The notes under the pieces are model-generated. The model was not told where the DNA came from. It saw only the letters and a program-made list of their open reading frames with translations, and did not search any database. Positions 9,459-19,191 of a DNA stretch of 64,000 nt are shown one piece after another. The translations under genes were made by a program, and so were the position numbers. How positions within the stretch are numbered: position 1 is the stretch's first letter; each line of letters begins with the position of its first letter. The stretch comes from Bacilli bacterium (lineage in GTDB: Bacteria; Bacillota_I; Bacilli_A; RFN20; CAG-288): positions 1,652,001-1,716,000 of the forward strand of contig JALCLG010000001.1 of assembly GCA_022647725.1 (NCBI GenBank), in the 5' to 3' direction.

Positions 9459-10194
9459 CCTGGGCGTCATCGACTATATTGTCCTGATTCTGCTGATTGT
9501 CGGTGCTTTGGTCGGGTTTATCCGCGGCTTCGGCAAGAATACCGTCCGCAACCTGGCCTTCGACAGCGGCCTGGCCTTAGGCTACTTTGTCGGGATCCCG
9601 CTCTCGCGGAATCTCGTCAATATCGGTTCCCTGTATGACCATCCCCTCTTCAAAGGCTATGTCTCCCTGATACCGGAAAGTTCGACATTCCAGGTCTCCT
9701 TGAAGGGACTGGATGCCATCGACCAGTCCGCCGATATGGCGGCGGGTCTGACGGAAATGCATTTCCCGAAGTTCTTCCAAGGCATCTTCATCTCCCGGGC
9801 CATCCTCTTAACCTCCACCGTTGGCGATGCCTTAGCCTCCTCGTTTACGTTTCTGACCTTAAGTGCCATCTGCTTCGTGGTTCTCTTCCTGGTCACCTAC
9901 CTGGTTCTTCGGATCATTCTGGGAAAGCTCAATGATCTGCTCTTCGGAGAAGACGGCCGCAATGTCTTAGGCCGGATTGCCGGAGCCATCCGGGGCATGG
10001 TCGATGTCGGCTTCGCTGCCCTGGTTCTTCTCGCTCTCTTAGTCTTGGTCGATCAGCTGATGGTCCGAAACGGCAACACGGCTCTCCATGCACTCTTAGA
10101 GAGTGACCTGAAGCTCAGTGATGGCAGTTATTTCTCGATTGGACGTCTTTTCTACAACACCGCCTCCTCGCTTCTAGCCTGGATTTCATTGTAA
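9445..10194 (+). CDS. CvpA-like membrane protein
   Basis: A 249-residue protein with about four hydrophobic segments. It begins with the CvpA-type pattern of a membrane helix followed by GFIRGFGKN. CvpA-family proteins are poorly understood inner-membrane proteins named after colicin V production. The start overlaps the DJ-1 gene, with GGGAG as ribosome binding site. A second, giant CvpA-like protein is encoded convergently 1.5 kb away. No enzymatic motif is visible. Confidence 0.75.
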   Translation: MTSGNLGVIDYIVLILLIVGALVGFIRGFGKNTVRNLAFDSGLALGYFVGIPLSRNLVNIGSLYDHPLFKGYVSLIPESSTFQVSLKGLDAIDQSADMAAGLTEMHFPKFFQGIFISRAILLTSTVGDALASSFTFLTLSAICFVVLFLVTYLVLRIILGKLNDLLFGEDGRNVLGRIAGAIRGMVDVGFAALVLLALLVLVDQLMVRNGNTALHALLESDLKLSDGSYFSIGRLFYNTASSLLAWISL

Positions 10195-10204
10195 AGGTAA
10201 CGCT

Positions 10205-11590
10205 ATGGCATTTACATTTCATCACCTCGATAAATGGGGTTTCGCCAATTTAGACTTAAGTGAAGAGATCCTGGAGAAGTCTCCCCGGGCCATCGTTCTG
10301 ATTTCCGGTGCCTCCAGCAGCGGCAAATCCTTTGCTGCCACCTATCTGAAGCAGGTGCTGACCCGCAACGGGCATAAGGCGCTGGTCCTCTCCCTGGACC
10401 AGTACAATTTCGGTCTGAGCGGCATCATCCCCAACAAAGTCAACAAGAACGTCTTCCATGGCAAGCTGAAGAACCTGGAAGAGATCGAAGCCTGCATCAA
10501 GAAGATCATCTACAATGTCGACTTCGACAGCAAGTACGCCAAGCCGGTCCTCGATAAGATCAAGGCCGCCTGCCAGGATCTCATCAAGCCGGAAGATATG
10601 CCGAAGTTCCTGGAAGGTCTTTCCGATGAGTGGCATCATCTGAACTTCGATGAGCCGACCGTCTATAACCTTCCGGAAGCCAGTCAGGATATCCGGAAGC
10701 TCTATTCCGGTCAGTCCATTCATAGCAAACATTACTCCAAGGTCGTTTCCGAACGTCAGCCCAGCCGCAGTCTCTATGACGGCAAGGCCTATGACGTCAT
10801 CATCGTCGAAGGCATCTATGCCATGGATCCGGACTTCCTGAAATCCTTAAAAGGCCTGCCCCTGGTGAAGGACTTCATCGATGGCAATGCCAAGTCGCTC
10901 TTCCTGCGCCGAGTCATCCGAGATAGCAAGATTACCTCGGCTGATTCCGTCTTCACCATCAACCTTTATTTCAAGTACATCATTAAAGCTTATCAGCAAA
11001 CAATTCTTCCTTGTCGGGAAGAAGCGGATGTTGTCTTGAACAACGATATGTCCTTTACCGAACTGCGGGCAGGCTCGCTTTATCTGACCAAGGACGAAGT
11101 CTTCACGACTTCCGACAAACTGGTCAGCCGTCTCATCAAGGAAGGCTCGGTTCAGTCGGTGCAGTACCAGAAGGATTTCTATTTCGATGTCCCGGGTGAG
11201 AACCAGGAAGCCAACAACATCCTGCGTTTCCGGGAAGTCAGTCAGGACGAGGGCCAGAGCTATCTGCCCTCCTCATTGATCCATAAAGGCGCCCCCAAGA
11301 CCCGCAAGGACAATAAGCTCATCCGGCCGATCAATGTGCTCTTGAAGGAAGGCGACCTCATCAAGGTCTGGCCGAGCGAGGAAGCCTGTCTCAAAGATTT
11401 CACCCAAAGCGGCTTCGTGATCGGTAAGAGCGAGAAGAAGATCAAGACCAGGCTCGTCTATCATGGCCAGGGCTTAACCCTCCGGCAGGTCGAAGGCAAA
11501 GGGACGTTCATCGAATTCGCTACTCCGACCAAGGAGAGCGTCATCAAGGAGATTCAGCGGGCGGTCAGTCAGGAGAACGATCAGGACTGA
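10205..11590 (+). CDS. Uridine-kinase-like P-loop domain fused to a CYTH (triphosphate tunnel) domain
   Basis: A 461-residue two-domain protein. The N-terminal ~300 residues resemble uridine kinase/phosphoribulokinase: Walker A GASSSGKS near residue 35, LSLDQYN, YDVIIVEGIYAMDP, and RRVIRDS as a lid-like element. The C-terminal ~160 residues fit the CYTH fold: ILRFRE, IRPINVLLKEGD, KTRLVYHGQGLTLRQVEGKG and FIEFA, with alternating charged residues that line the tunnel in this superfamily. Arabidopsis TTM1/TTM2 combine the same two domains. The substrate, possibly a nucleoside or an inorganic or organic triphosphate, is unknown. It is the last gene of the 8.9-11.6 kb unit and is followed by a terminator. 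Confidence 0.8.
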   Translation: MAFTFHHLDKWGFANLDLSEEILEKSPRAIVLISGASSSGKSFAATYLKQVLTRNGHKALVLSLDQYNFGLSGIIPNKVNKNVFHGKLKNLEEIEACIKKIIYNVDFDSKYAKPVLDKIKAACQDLIKPEDMPKFLEGLSDEWHHLNFDEPTVYNLPEASQDIRKLYSGQSIHSKHYSKVVSERQPSRSLYDGKAYDVIIVEGIYAMDPDFLKSLKGLPLVKDFIDGNAKSLFLRRVIRDSKITSADSVFTINLYFKYIIKAYQQTILPCREEADVVLNNDMSFTELRAGSLYLTKDEVFTTSDKLVSRLIKEGSVQSVQYQKDFYFDVPGENQEANNILRFREVSQDEGQSYLPSSLIHKGAPKTRKDNKLIRPINVLLKEGDLIKVWPSEEACLKDFTQSGFVIGKSEKKIKTRLVYHGQGLTLRQVEGKGTFIEFATPTKESVIKEIQRAVSQENDQD

Positions 11591-11595
11591 AAAGG

Positions 11596-11651
11596 AAAAA
11601 GACGGGTTTGCCAAGAAGGTCACGTGACCTCGGTGGGAAACCCGTCTTTTT
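11596..11651. terminator. Bidirectional terminator between convergent genes
   Basis: AAAAAGACGGGTTT (11596-11609) pairs with AAACCCGTCTTTTT (11638-11651). The loop region holds a further perfect palindrome, GGTCACGTGACC, which can form a second small stem. A-rich and T-rich ends on both strands allow it to serve both the kinase-CYTH gene and the giant minus-strand gene. Confidence 0.85.
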
Positions 11652-11659
11652 AGTCAGTT

Positions 11660-14600
11660 TTATTGGAGACTCGTATTGTCGCTAAGCAGCTGGGTCAAGG
11701 TCGTCGTGGAAAGCTTAGTGAAGTCAAGGACATCGCCTAAGAAAGCCGCTTTGGATCCGGCAAGCAGGACCGGCAGTTTACCTAAGGCCGAATAAGGGCC
11801 GAAGACAATCGTCTGGCCCTGATAGGCATAAGAGAGGGTGTTGGTGTCTTTCTTGGCCGTGGCCAAGATGACCGCTAACTGGGAATTCTTGACGGCATAG
11901 GCGGCATCGTTGGCTAAGAGATAATCGCTCAGCGTGCTTTGATTCGCCGCTGGCGTCATGTTGCTAAAGAGCGTCGCGAGGTAGCTCTTGGGATAATAGC
12001 GGTAGGTGGCTAAGGGAATCGGAACCGTGGTCGTGGTTGTCACTCCATCCACCGTGGTGGTGATTGTTCCGTCCAGCACGACATTGCTGGCAGTCTCCTG
12101 ACTGGTGCCGGCCGCATTGTCCTTGCCTAAAAGAATCAAGCTATCGATGACCTGCCCTTCAATCGGGTTGACCAGCTCATAGGAGTTGGCGTAGAAATCG
12201 AGGCCGCTTAAGGTGCCGAAGGCTTTGGCCAGATTGCTGTTCCGGGTGATGATCGTCAAAGCTCCGGCCACGATCTCACTGGCAAAGTCGGAGCGATAAA
12301 GAGAGGTCGACTGGTCGGCAGCCGTATCCAGGCGCAAGGTCTGGGAGGTCAGGTCACTGAAATAGGTGAAGCTGCCGTCGCTGTTCTTGAGGGCCTCATA
12401 GATCTCCGCTAGCGAGGTGGCTTTGCCAAGACTGTCAACATGGGATAAGCCTTTATCCAGGACAGCATCGATCATCTTCGTATCGCTAAGAGCCTTGGTC
12501 TCATCCAAAGTCCCGTCGTCGCCTAAGAGCTTGCTGTTTGCAAAGAAGAGATCCTCCAGCCGCCAGGCCTGGGCATCTTCGCCATAAGGAGTATGGGTGC
12601 TGCTTAAGAAGATCTTGCCATAAAGGGAAGTGCCGGTATCATCCTTGTAATGGTCAATCAGGTTCTTGAGGACATAGGAACGGTTGTAGTGGAAAAGATG
12701 GGTCTTTCCCAGATAATAGAAGAACGAGGTGGACAGACCGGAAGCGGAGAAGTCGATCTTGGTGAAGTCCGTATTGTCTTTGACGGCTTTACTGAAACTG
12801 GAATCCTTATAGAAGAGAGTCAAAAGCATCGTCTCATCGTTAAGCCAATAGGCTTGGTCGTCAGCGGAATTGGTCAGATGAGTTTGGAAATCAAGCGGAT
12901 GAGTGAGGACTCCGTTATTCTCCAAAAGGGGTGTCAGTCCGTTGACTTTGGTAATGGCTTCCCTCATCAGGGAGATGGGGAAGCGGTGCAGCAACAAGGA
13001 CTGATTCATCGCCGAGACCAGAGGCAGCATCGTATCATAGCTACGGCCTTTGGCATACATATCGCTGGAAAGGTAATCCATGCCTTGGATGGCATGAAGG
13101 ACTTGGCTAAGACTTCCTAACTCCTTCGTCCAGCCGGCCGTCTGATCCAAGGTGAGCAGTTCACTCCGGAGAACATCCTTGGCTTCCGTCAGAGCATCGG
13201 TTAAGGTCATCCGCAGCAATAAGGTATCCGACGACTCCGCCATCTTATTGATCATGACGGAAATAGCTTTTGCCAGTGGCGAGAGTGTTTCACCTTTTTT
13301 GACACTGGTTAAAAGGAAGGAGTCGTCCATCGTATCGAGGATAATATCCAGGGACTCCAGTTCTTTGTCCGTCAAGGAAGTGACCCGGTCGGAGAGACCT
13401 TTGAGATTACTGATGCCGATGGCTTTCACCTGTTTGATCAGCTTGAAGAAGACGGCGGCCTCTTTCTGCAGGGCTTTGCCGTCATAGACATACGAGCCGT
13501 CGCTGTTGGTGGCTAAAATCAAAGAAACATCCATCGCCTCCAGACAGGCTTTGCCGGAAGCCGGCAACGAGGTCAGGGAGGTGAAGAGCTCATTGATGAG
13601 ACTGGGCTCTTCGATCACCATGAGGTTACGGAAATACGGATCCGAGAAGAGGGTCAGGGAGTCCTCGCCGGAAAGCCAGCCGTCGAGGGAGCTTGGGAGC
13701 GTCGGAATCTGCTTAGCCAGGATATCTTTGACACCCAGCTTCTGGATGAAGCGGAAGAAAGCCATGAAGGAACTGATTTCGCCTTGAGTGGTGATTTCGT
13801 AATTCTTGGTGACCGTACTGCTGGTGCCGTCATCGTTATTGACTTTGCCTTCGATGGCCACGCTCGTCATGGCCTCCGACCAGCTGCGGTTATAGGTCTT
13901 GGGGTCCAAGACCGCGGAACCGAAATCGGTGAAGCCATAGGTGGTGAAGAATCCCATCTTCCCGATCATGCCATAGGCAATGCCGCTCATCATGTCATGG
14001 CTTTGGGAGGCTTCGGCATAGAAATTGCTGTTGACGAAAGCCGTGGCCAGGGCATTGAGGGCCTGATCATCCAGTTTCAGGAACGAGTAATCATAGTCGG
14101 CATTGCGAGCCTGGAGGTTGGAGAAATCCAGAATCAGGTTATGGAAGCCGATCTTATTGATCAAAGGAATCAAGGAGCGGAAGGCAATCAGGTCATCCTG
14201 CAGATGCTTTTGGTTGCTGGGATTGTCGGCATAATTCCGGAGATCGTTGAGGGAAAAAGGAATGCCGTTCTTATCAAAATAGGCTTGCACGACGTCACAG
14301 ACCTTGGTCACCGCAATGGTGGCTAAGATCTTGGACTGGTTGGTATGGAGGAAGGTGTTGAAGAAAGCCGTCCGTTTGCTGTCGGTATCCAGCGAGGAGA
14401 ACATATCCTCCGAGAAGGTCTCTCCTTGGGCCGCCATCGTATAAAGGTTGCTGAAAAACTCCTTGTTGACCTGAATATCTTCCAAGGTCGACATCAAGGC
14501 ATCGATTTCCCCGTTGACAGCAGTGGCATCGCTGGACTTGGTTCCGTCACCCCAGGTGATGTCCGACATGCTTTCGCTGTCGGGGATGGTGATGTTGTAG

Positions 14601-17068
14601 TTCTTGAGGAAGGTATCCTCGAAGAACGAAGCCAGCACGGTATGGATGTTCTTGTTTCGGATGCTCTGGCTGGTGGCCGAGCTGATGCTGTCCTGATTGA
14701 AGAAGTCCGAGTTGGCCAAGATGGCTAAGAACTGCCGCAAGGTGGCCGTGTCAATGCCGCCGAGCTTATCCTCGACGGAAAGGGTCTGGTCATTCATGGT
14801 GGTATAGATGGTCTTCAAAGACGGCGCCAAGGCAATCACCTTCTTCAGGGAGGAGGTGAAATCACTGGCCTCGTAATTGAAATCATAGGGGGAGAGACCG
14901 AAGAAATAACTGGTGGTCGTTCCAGACTGATAATAGTTGAGGAGGAAGGTCTTCAGAATCGAAGCATACATCGAGTTGAAGACGTTGCTCTTCTCTGCCA
15001 GATCCAGCAAGGAGACGATCTCATTGCAGATGTCGGGGGTCAGATAGGAGAGGATCTTGTTCGTCATCTCACTGCTGGCGGTCTTCTGCAAATCGGCCAA
15101 GGTCCAATAGGACAACGGCGAGTCTTTGTTGAAGAGAATATCCGCCAGGGAGAAAGCAACGCTGATTTCGTTGCTGATTTCGTCGTTGATCTTCTGGCTG
15201 GCTTCCGCGGTTTCTCCGGAGACATGGTTCAGCTCCTGGACGGTCGTCAGAAACGCTTCGGTGGAGGTATAGCTGGATAGGGCGCTGACGGAACTGAGTC
15301 CCGCCTGTAAGGCATTGCCCGCCCGTAAGGTCGAGACCAGACCCAGACTCAGCAACCCATCGTCCCCGGTGATGATCTCTTTGAGGACCTTCCGTTTGTC
15401 GGAATCCTTCAGGACGGTCTTCACGGCCTGGGTGATGACATTATTGTTGTCGCTGAAATCCAGACGGGTCTGGAACAGGGAACTGGAAAGATTCAGCCCG
15501 AAAAGCCGGAAAAGACGTAAGGCGGAGGAAACGGCCGTGGCGAGATCGTGCGACCAGTCAATGGCGCTGTAATCGGCCGGATCCGTTGAAAGGATATCGT
15601 AGCCGATGCTGTTGAAATAGGTTCCTAAGCCAGCAAAGATGACACCCATGTTCTTCTTGACGGAATCCAAGGCACCGAGCTTTCCTAAGGCATTGCTGAT
15701 GGTGCTGATGGTGTCATCGTCATAGCCGGCCGTGGCCATGGCAAAGTCGTTGTACTTAAGTGCCGTGCCATCCGCGGAGATCATCGATGTCAGTCCGTAA
15801 TTGTAGATGACGGAATAGATGTCGCGGAGGATGGTTAAGTCGCTGGTCCAGTCGACATTGCTGAAGTCAAACTGAGAAAGCGGAATATTGCCTTTGGCGG
15901 AGGCATAGTTCATGGCCACATCTATGAGCGGAGGAATCAAGGAAGTGACGGCCTTGTTGTTAAGGACGCCCGTAATCAGGGTTTCCACCATGTTGGTGCT
16001 CAGCAAGGTGGCATAGTTGACGGTGATCTGGGTGGAACCCGTTTCATAGGTAAGGGCATCGCTCTCCAAGAGCGGCGAAGCCACGTTGAGGGTGGCATTG
16101 ACCAAGGTGGAGAAGGAGACTTGCTGGCCGTTAATGGTCGTTTTGGAAACCTGTGAGAGAAGATTCGTATCGAAATTCCCGACACCTAACAGCTTGTAAA
16201 TCCAAGAATTCTCCACGATGCTGATGGTCTTATCATAATCACTGCGGTAGATGGGTTTGGTGGCACTGTCCCCACTGGGACGGTCGGAATCCTGAATCTG
16301 ATTGGTCTTGACCAAGAGCTGATAAAGGTTGCCATAATTGCTGGAGTAGCTTATGACGGCACCGGAAGCATCTTTCTGTCCGGTCTTGGTGTTGACAATG
16401 GCGGTCCTTGCCAAAGCGGTGATCGGAGCCAGCATGGCACAGGCAAAGATGAACTCCTGGACAGCTCCAAGAAGAGCACCCCAGCCCCGATGAATCCGAA
16501 ATTTCTGCTTTTCCTGAATGCCACCGTTGGCATCAATGAGGCCATGGGTGACATTGGCCATCACCTTATTGTTCTTCGTCTCTTTTTTGATTCGCTTCCT
16601 GTCCTTGCCGTTTTCCACCGGCAGGGCCCAGCGGAAGAAGGCATTGTAGACAATAGCGGTGATCAAGGAAATCAAGAGCTGGGCCAGAATCATCAGCACC
16701 AGGAAAATGGCATATGAGAGAAGCGAAAGGGAGACGGCCATCGCCGTGCTATATAAGGAAATGCCGTTCATCGGGCTCACCATGCCGGTGGCCGTGATGA
16801 CATTGGCTAAGGTTTCTAAGAGGGTCGTCAGATGGACCAGCGTGCCATTGACGGTGAAGGATTTTCCTAAGGAGCTGAAATCAATATTGCCGACTGCCTG
16901 GGCAATCGCCGGAGACGTAAAGGCAAAGATGATGACCAGGATCAGCTTGATGAGAGTCTTGACGGTGGTCTTGATGAGGCCTTTGAAAAAACCGGCCAGA
17001 GCTCCTAAAAGCGTGAGCAAGCCGACGAGTCCGATCAGGCACCACAGGATCACTGGAAGATAATTCAT
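11660..17068 (-). CDS. Giant (1802-residue) membrane-anchored protein with a CvpA-like head
   Basis: The N-terminal ~220 residues have about four hydrophobic segments and a CvpA-like pattern (GALAGFFKGLIKTTVKTL). A basic cytoplasmic loop (DRKRIKKETKNNK) lies between the third and fourth. The remaining ~1580 residues are rich in Ser, Thr, Asn, Asp and Leu, have no further clear membrane helix or recognised catalytic motif, and are presumably outside the membrane. No sortase signal or lipobox is seen. The frame is uninterrupted over 5.4 kb and uses codons like its neighbours, so it is clearly a real gene. CvpA proteins are normally about 160-250 residues, which makes this size exceptional. Function unknown; a cell-envelope role is inferred from topology only. 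Confidence 0.8.
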   Translation of the reverse strand: MNYLPVILWCLIGLVGLLTLLGALAGFFKGLIKTTVKTLIKLILVIIFAFTSPAIAQAVGNIDFSSLGKSFTVNGTLVHLTTLLETLANVITATGMVSPMNGISLYSTAMAVSLSLLSYAIFLVLMILAQLLISLITAIVYNAFFRWALPVENGKDRKRIKKETKNNKVMANVTHGLIDANGGIQEKQKFRIHRGWGALLGAVQEFIFACAMLAPITALARTAIVNTKTGQKDASGAVISYSSNYGNLYQLLVKTNQIQDSDRPSGDSATKPIYRSDYDKTISIVENSWIYKLLGVGNFDTNLLSQVSKTTINGQQVSFSTLVNATLNVASPLLESDALTYETGSTQITVNYATLLSTNMVETLITGVLNNKAVTSLIPPLIDVAMNYASAKGNIPLSQFDFSNVDWTSDLTILRDIYSVIYNYGLTSMISADGTALKYNDFAMATAGYDDDTISTISNALGKLGALDSVKKNMGVIFAGLGTYFNSIGYDILSTDPADYSAIDWSHDLATAVSSALRLFRLFGLNLSSSLFQTRLDFSDNNNVITQAVKTVLKDSDKRKVLKEIITGDDGLLSLGLVSTLRAGNALQAGLSSVSALSSYTSTEAFLTTVQELNHVSGETAEASQKINDEISNEISVAFSLADILFNKDSPLSYWTLADLQKTASSEMTNKILSYLTPDICNEIVSLLDLAEKSNVFNSMYASILKTFLLNYYQSGTTTSYFFGLSPYDFNYEASDFTSSLKKVIALAPSLKTIYTTMNDQTLSVEDKLGGIDTATLRQFLAILANSDFFNQDSISSATSQSIRNKNIHTVLASFFEDTFLKNYNITIPDSESMSDITWGDGTKSSDATAVNGEIDALMSTLEDIQVNKEFFSNLYTMAAQGETFSEDMFSSLDTDSKRTAFFNTFLHTNQSKILATIAVTKVCDVVQAYFDKNGIPFSLNDLRNYADNPSNQKHLQDDLIAFRSLIPLINKIGFHNLILDFSNLQARNADYDYSFLKLDDQALNALATAFVNSNFYAEASQSHDMMSGIAYGMIGKMGFFTTYGFTDFGSAVLDPKTYNRSWSEAMTSVAIEGKVNNDDGTSSTVTKNYEITTQGEISSFMAFFRFIQKLGVKDILAKQIPTLPSSLDGWLSGEDSLTLFSDPYFRNLMVIEEPSLINELFTSLTSLPASGKACLEAMDVSLILATNSDGSYVYDGKALQKEAAVFFKLIKQVKAIGISNLKGLSDRVTSLTDKELESLDIILDTMDDSFLLTSVKKGETLSPLAKAISVMINKMAESSDTLLLRMTLTDALTEAKDVLRSELLTLDQTAGWTKELGSLSQVLHAIQGMDYLSSDMYAKGRSYDTMLPLVSAMNQSLLLHRFPISLMREAITKVNGLTPLLENNGVLTHPLDFQTHLTNSADDQAYWLNDETMLLTLFYKDSSFSKAVKDNTDFTKIDFSASGLSTSFFYYLGKTHLFHYNRSYVLKNLIDHYKDDTGTSLYGKIFLSSTHTPYGEDAQAWRLEDLFFANSKLLGDDGTLDETKALSDTKMIDAVLDKGLSHVDSLGKATSLAEIYEALKNSDGSFTYFSDLTSQTLRLDTAADQSTSLYRSDFASEIVAGALTIITRNSNLAKAFGTLSGLDFYANSYELVNPIEGQVIDSLILLGKDNAAGTSQETASNVVLDGTITTTVDGVTTTTTVPIPLATYRYYPKSYLATLFSNMTPAANQSTLSDYLLANDAAYAVKNSQLAVILATAKKDTNTLSYAYQGQTIVFGPYSALGKLPVLLAGSKAAFLGDVLDFTKLSTTTLTQLLSDNTSLQ

Positions 17069-17159
17069 AAGACGTCAATTTTTCCCTTATCCTAATACCA
17101 ATTATTATATCAAAAGGTTATACTAGTCGCGTGTTATTCTTTGACAAGGAGAATGAAGT
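17069..17159. promoter_or_regulatory. Divergent intergenic region with candidate -10 elements
   Basis: This 91-bp gap separates the giant gene from the CPBP protease gene. It holds TATACT on the plus strand (17119-17124) and TATAAT on the minus strand (plus-strand 17104-17109), without good -35 partners. ACAAGGAG just upstream of 17160 is the ribosome binding site of the protease gene. Confidence 0.35.
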
Positions 17160-18101
17160 ATGGAAATTTATCAGCAGCCGGGTTCCCAGCCAAATCAGGA
17201 ATCCCAAAGTCAACGTCGTCAGTTTCCGGAAAGCAACCTTAATTTCCGTCTCCCCATCTGGGAAAAGGTTGTCTTCTTTCTCTTGGGAAGCTTCGGCTTC
17301 AACCTAATCGGAAATTTCCTCTATTATCTCTTTGGGCTTTTCATCAGCGATAAAATTCTCAGCGAGACTTTAGCCCTGTTTTTCAGCTATTTATTTCTTG
17401 CGGGTTTCTTTGTCTTGTTTCTGTTTTTTGATCATCGGAAAACCTATGTTACTTTTGCCATTAACTTCAAGGATAAAAAAGTTTACCTCTATGGTTTGGT
17501 TGGTGCCGTGGCCGTTTTCCTTATTGAGGTCATCTTTAATATGATTTATAAAGTGACTGTACCTGACATCTATGGTGCTAACGACAATCAGCTGAGCATT
17601 GTGGATTTGACCCAAGCTTACCCTATTTTGATGTTTTTCCCGCTGGTTCTTTTTGCTCCTTTCACGGAAGAGCTAACCTATCGGATAGGCCTCGTCGATT
17701 CCATTGGGCATAAAGACGAAAGAAGGTGGGTAGGTATCCTTGTTTCAGGACTTATTTTTGGATTGATTCACTTTAGTTTTCAATCTATTTTAACTTATCA
17801 AAGTTATTTATCTGCCTATCAGGCAGGCACAGCAAATGTTACTCTCGCAGATGTGATTACTAAAAAGAATTTAGTTCTTAATGAATTGCTGAATCTCCCC
17901 ATTTATATCCTTTCCGGGATAACTTTTGCTTTCCTGTATGCCAAGACCGGCAAGATCTCCTCCAGCATGATGGCCCATTGCTACAACAATCTCTATTCCT
18001 ATATAACCATTTTGCTGGATTTAGTTGTCTCCCATCAAGCTACTTCAAATTCTTCCGAGTCATCCTTGGTTTCCACCATTGCTTCTTTGTGGCTGCACTA
18101 G
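17160..18101 (+). CDS. CPBP-family intramembrane metalloprotease
   Basis: A 313-residue polytopic membrane protein with the three signature motifs of the CAAX/CPBP (Abi) family: EELTYR (EExxxR), FGLIHFS (FxxxH) and MMAHCYNN (HxxxN). Family members cleave prenylated or bacteriocin-related substrates within the membrane, or act in self-immunity and protein maturation. The substrate here is unknown. The gene is AT-richer at the third codon position than most neighbours. The next gene starts 10 bp downstream, so the two are probably co-transcribed. Confidence 0.9.
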   Translation: MEIYQQPGSQPNQESQSQRRQFPESNLNFRLPIWEKVVFFLLGSFGFNLIGNFLYYLFGLFISDKILSETLALFFSYLFLAGFFVLFLFFDHRKTYVTFAINFKDKKVYLYGLVGAVAVFLIEVIFNMIYKVTVPDIYGANDNQLSIVDLTQAYPILMFFPLVLFAPFTEELTYRIGLVDSIGHKDERRWVGILVSGLIFGLIHFSFQSILTYQSYLSAYQAGTANVTLADVITKKNLVLNELLNLPIYILSGITFAFLYAKTGKISSSMMAHCYNNLYSYITILLDLVVSHQATSNSSESSLVSTIASLWLH

Positions 18102-18110
18102 GGCTAAAGC

Positions 18111-18989
18111 ATGGAAAAGAAAGTCTGGGGCTTAAACTCCTTCTGGCTCAAAGTCATCGGCTGCTTTTTGATGACGATGGATCATATCGCCCTTCTTTTC
18201 GTGTCCTCGGATCCCTTGGGAAGCAGCTATACCCTCTATTATGTTTTACGGGCGGTGGGAAAGATGGCTTTTCCGATTTTCGCCTTTCTTGCTGTGGAAG
18301 GCGTCTATCACACGCATGACATCAAGAAGTATCTGCTCCGCTTAGGTGTGCTGGCCATCCTCCTGGATGCCTTTGGGTTCATCATCGGAGCCGTCACCAA
18401 TATGAGCGTTGCCTCCAACCCGCTGATCGGCAATGTCTTTACCGATCTCTTCCTCGGGGTGCTGACCGTCTACCTCATCTCGAAGAGAAAGTGGTACTCC
18501 TTCGCGGCGGTTCTTCCCATCGTCTATGCTTTCTTCACCCGTTACTATCTGAACGATACCTGGGGCTTTCTCTTCAAAGCCGACTGGGGTGCCTTTAGCA
18601 TTGTCCTCTTTGTCCTCTTTGCCTTAGCCCATGAAGGCGTGACGTGTTTCCTGAAAAGCCGAGCCATCCAGGATGCTTTGGAGCCGGATGCCTATCTTTT
18701 AGTGGACGGTCTGAAATACTGGAAGATCTTTGCCAGCCTTTGCTTAGTATCGACGGTCGCCATCTTCTATCTGATCTACCGGCTCTCCAACTTCTCCGTG
18801 CTCCTTCCCAATGAGTTTGTCCCCATCGGAACCTATACGGCCTTAGCCTTTGTCTTCATCCTTCTCTATAACGGCCAGAAAGGCTATTCCAAGAAGGCCA
18901 TCCGGTACGCTTTCTATGCCTACTATCCTTTTCATATTGTCCTCCTAGGAATAATCTCCTTGTATTTTGGAGTCCTGGCCACCCTGTAA
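18111..18989 (+). CDS. TraX-like membrane protein
   Basis: A 292-residue polytopic protein. The N-terminal features match the TraX family: LKVIGCFLMTMDHIALL, VGKMAFPIFAFLAVEG, YHTHDIKKYLLRLG. In the F plasmid, TraX N-acetylates pilin, but chromosomal TraX homologues are widespread in Firmicutes and their substrates are not known. No conjugation genes are nearby, so a role as a membrane acyltransferase acting on another substrate is more likely. Confidence 0.85.
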   Translation: MEKKVWGLNSFWLKVIGCFLMTMDHIALLFVSSDPLGSSYTLYYVLRAVGKMAFPIFAFLAVEGVYHTHDIKKYLLRLGVLAILLDAFGFIIGAVTNMSVASNPLIGNVFTDLFLGVLTVYLISKRKWYSFAAVLPIVYAFFTRYYLNDTWGFLFKADWGAFSIVLFVLFALAHEGVTCFLKSRAIQDALEPDAYLLVDGLKYWKIFASLCLVSTVAIFYLIYRLSNFSVLLPNEFVPIGTYTALAFVFILLYNGQKGYSKKAIRYAFYAYYPFHIVLLGIISLYFGVLATL

Positions 18990-19140
18990 TTTTTACGAAA
19001 CAAGGTTGCTTTGCTAGGCGTAGTTACAATCAATGATGTCCGAAAGGCATGCAGTTTTTTTGAGAGCAAGGAATCCGATGCACCGTCTTTTTTTAGAAGT
19101 TTCCTAGGAATCAGTTTCCTGTCGTCTCGGCTTTTCAGCT

Positions 19141-19191
19141 GGAGTCCCCGTGGCTCTCTATCAGTTGAATCATCTCTATCAGTAGGACTCC
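19141..19191 (+). repeat. Inverted repeat enclosing a direct repeat
   Basis: GGAGTCC (19141-19147) is the exact reverse complement of GGACTCC (19185-19191). Between them TCTCTATCAGT occurs twice (19155-19165 and 19173-19183), 18 bp apart. It lies in the otherwise empty gap upstream of mscL. The role is unknown; it may be a structured RNA or a protein-binding site. Confidence 0.5.

Noticed and set aside
18111..18989. Conjugation function for the TraX-like gene
   Set aside because: No pilin, relaxase or type IV secretion genes are present in the window.
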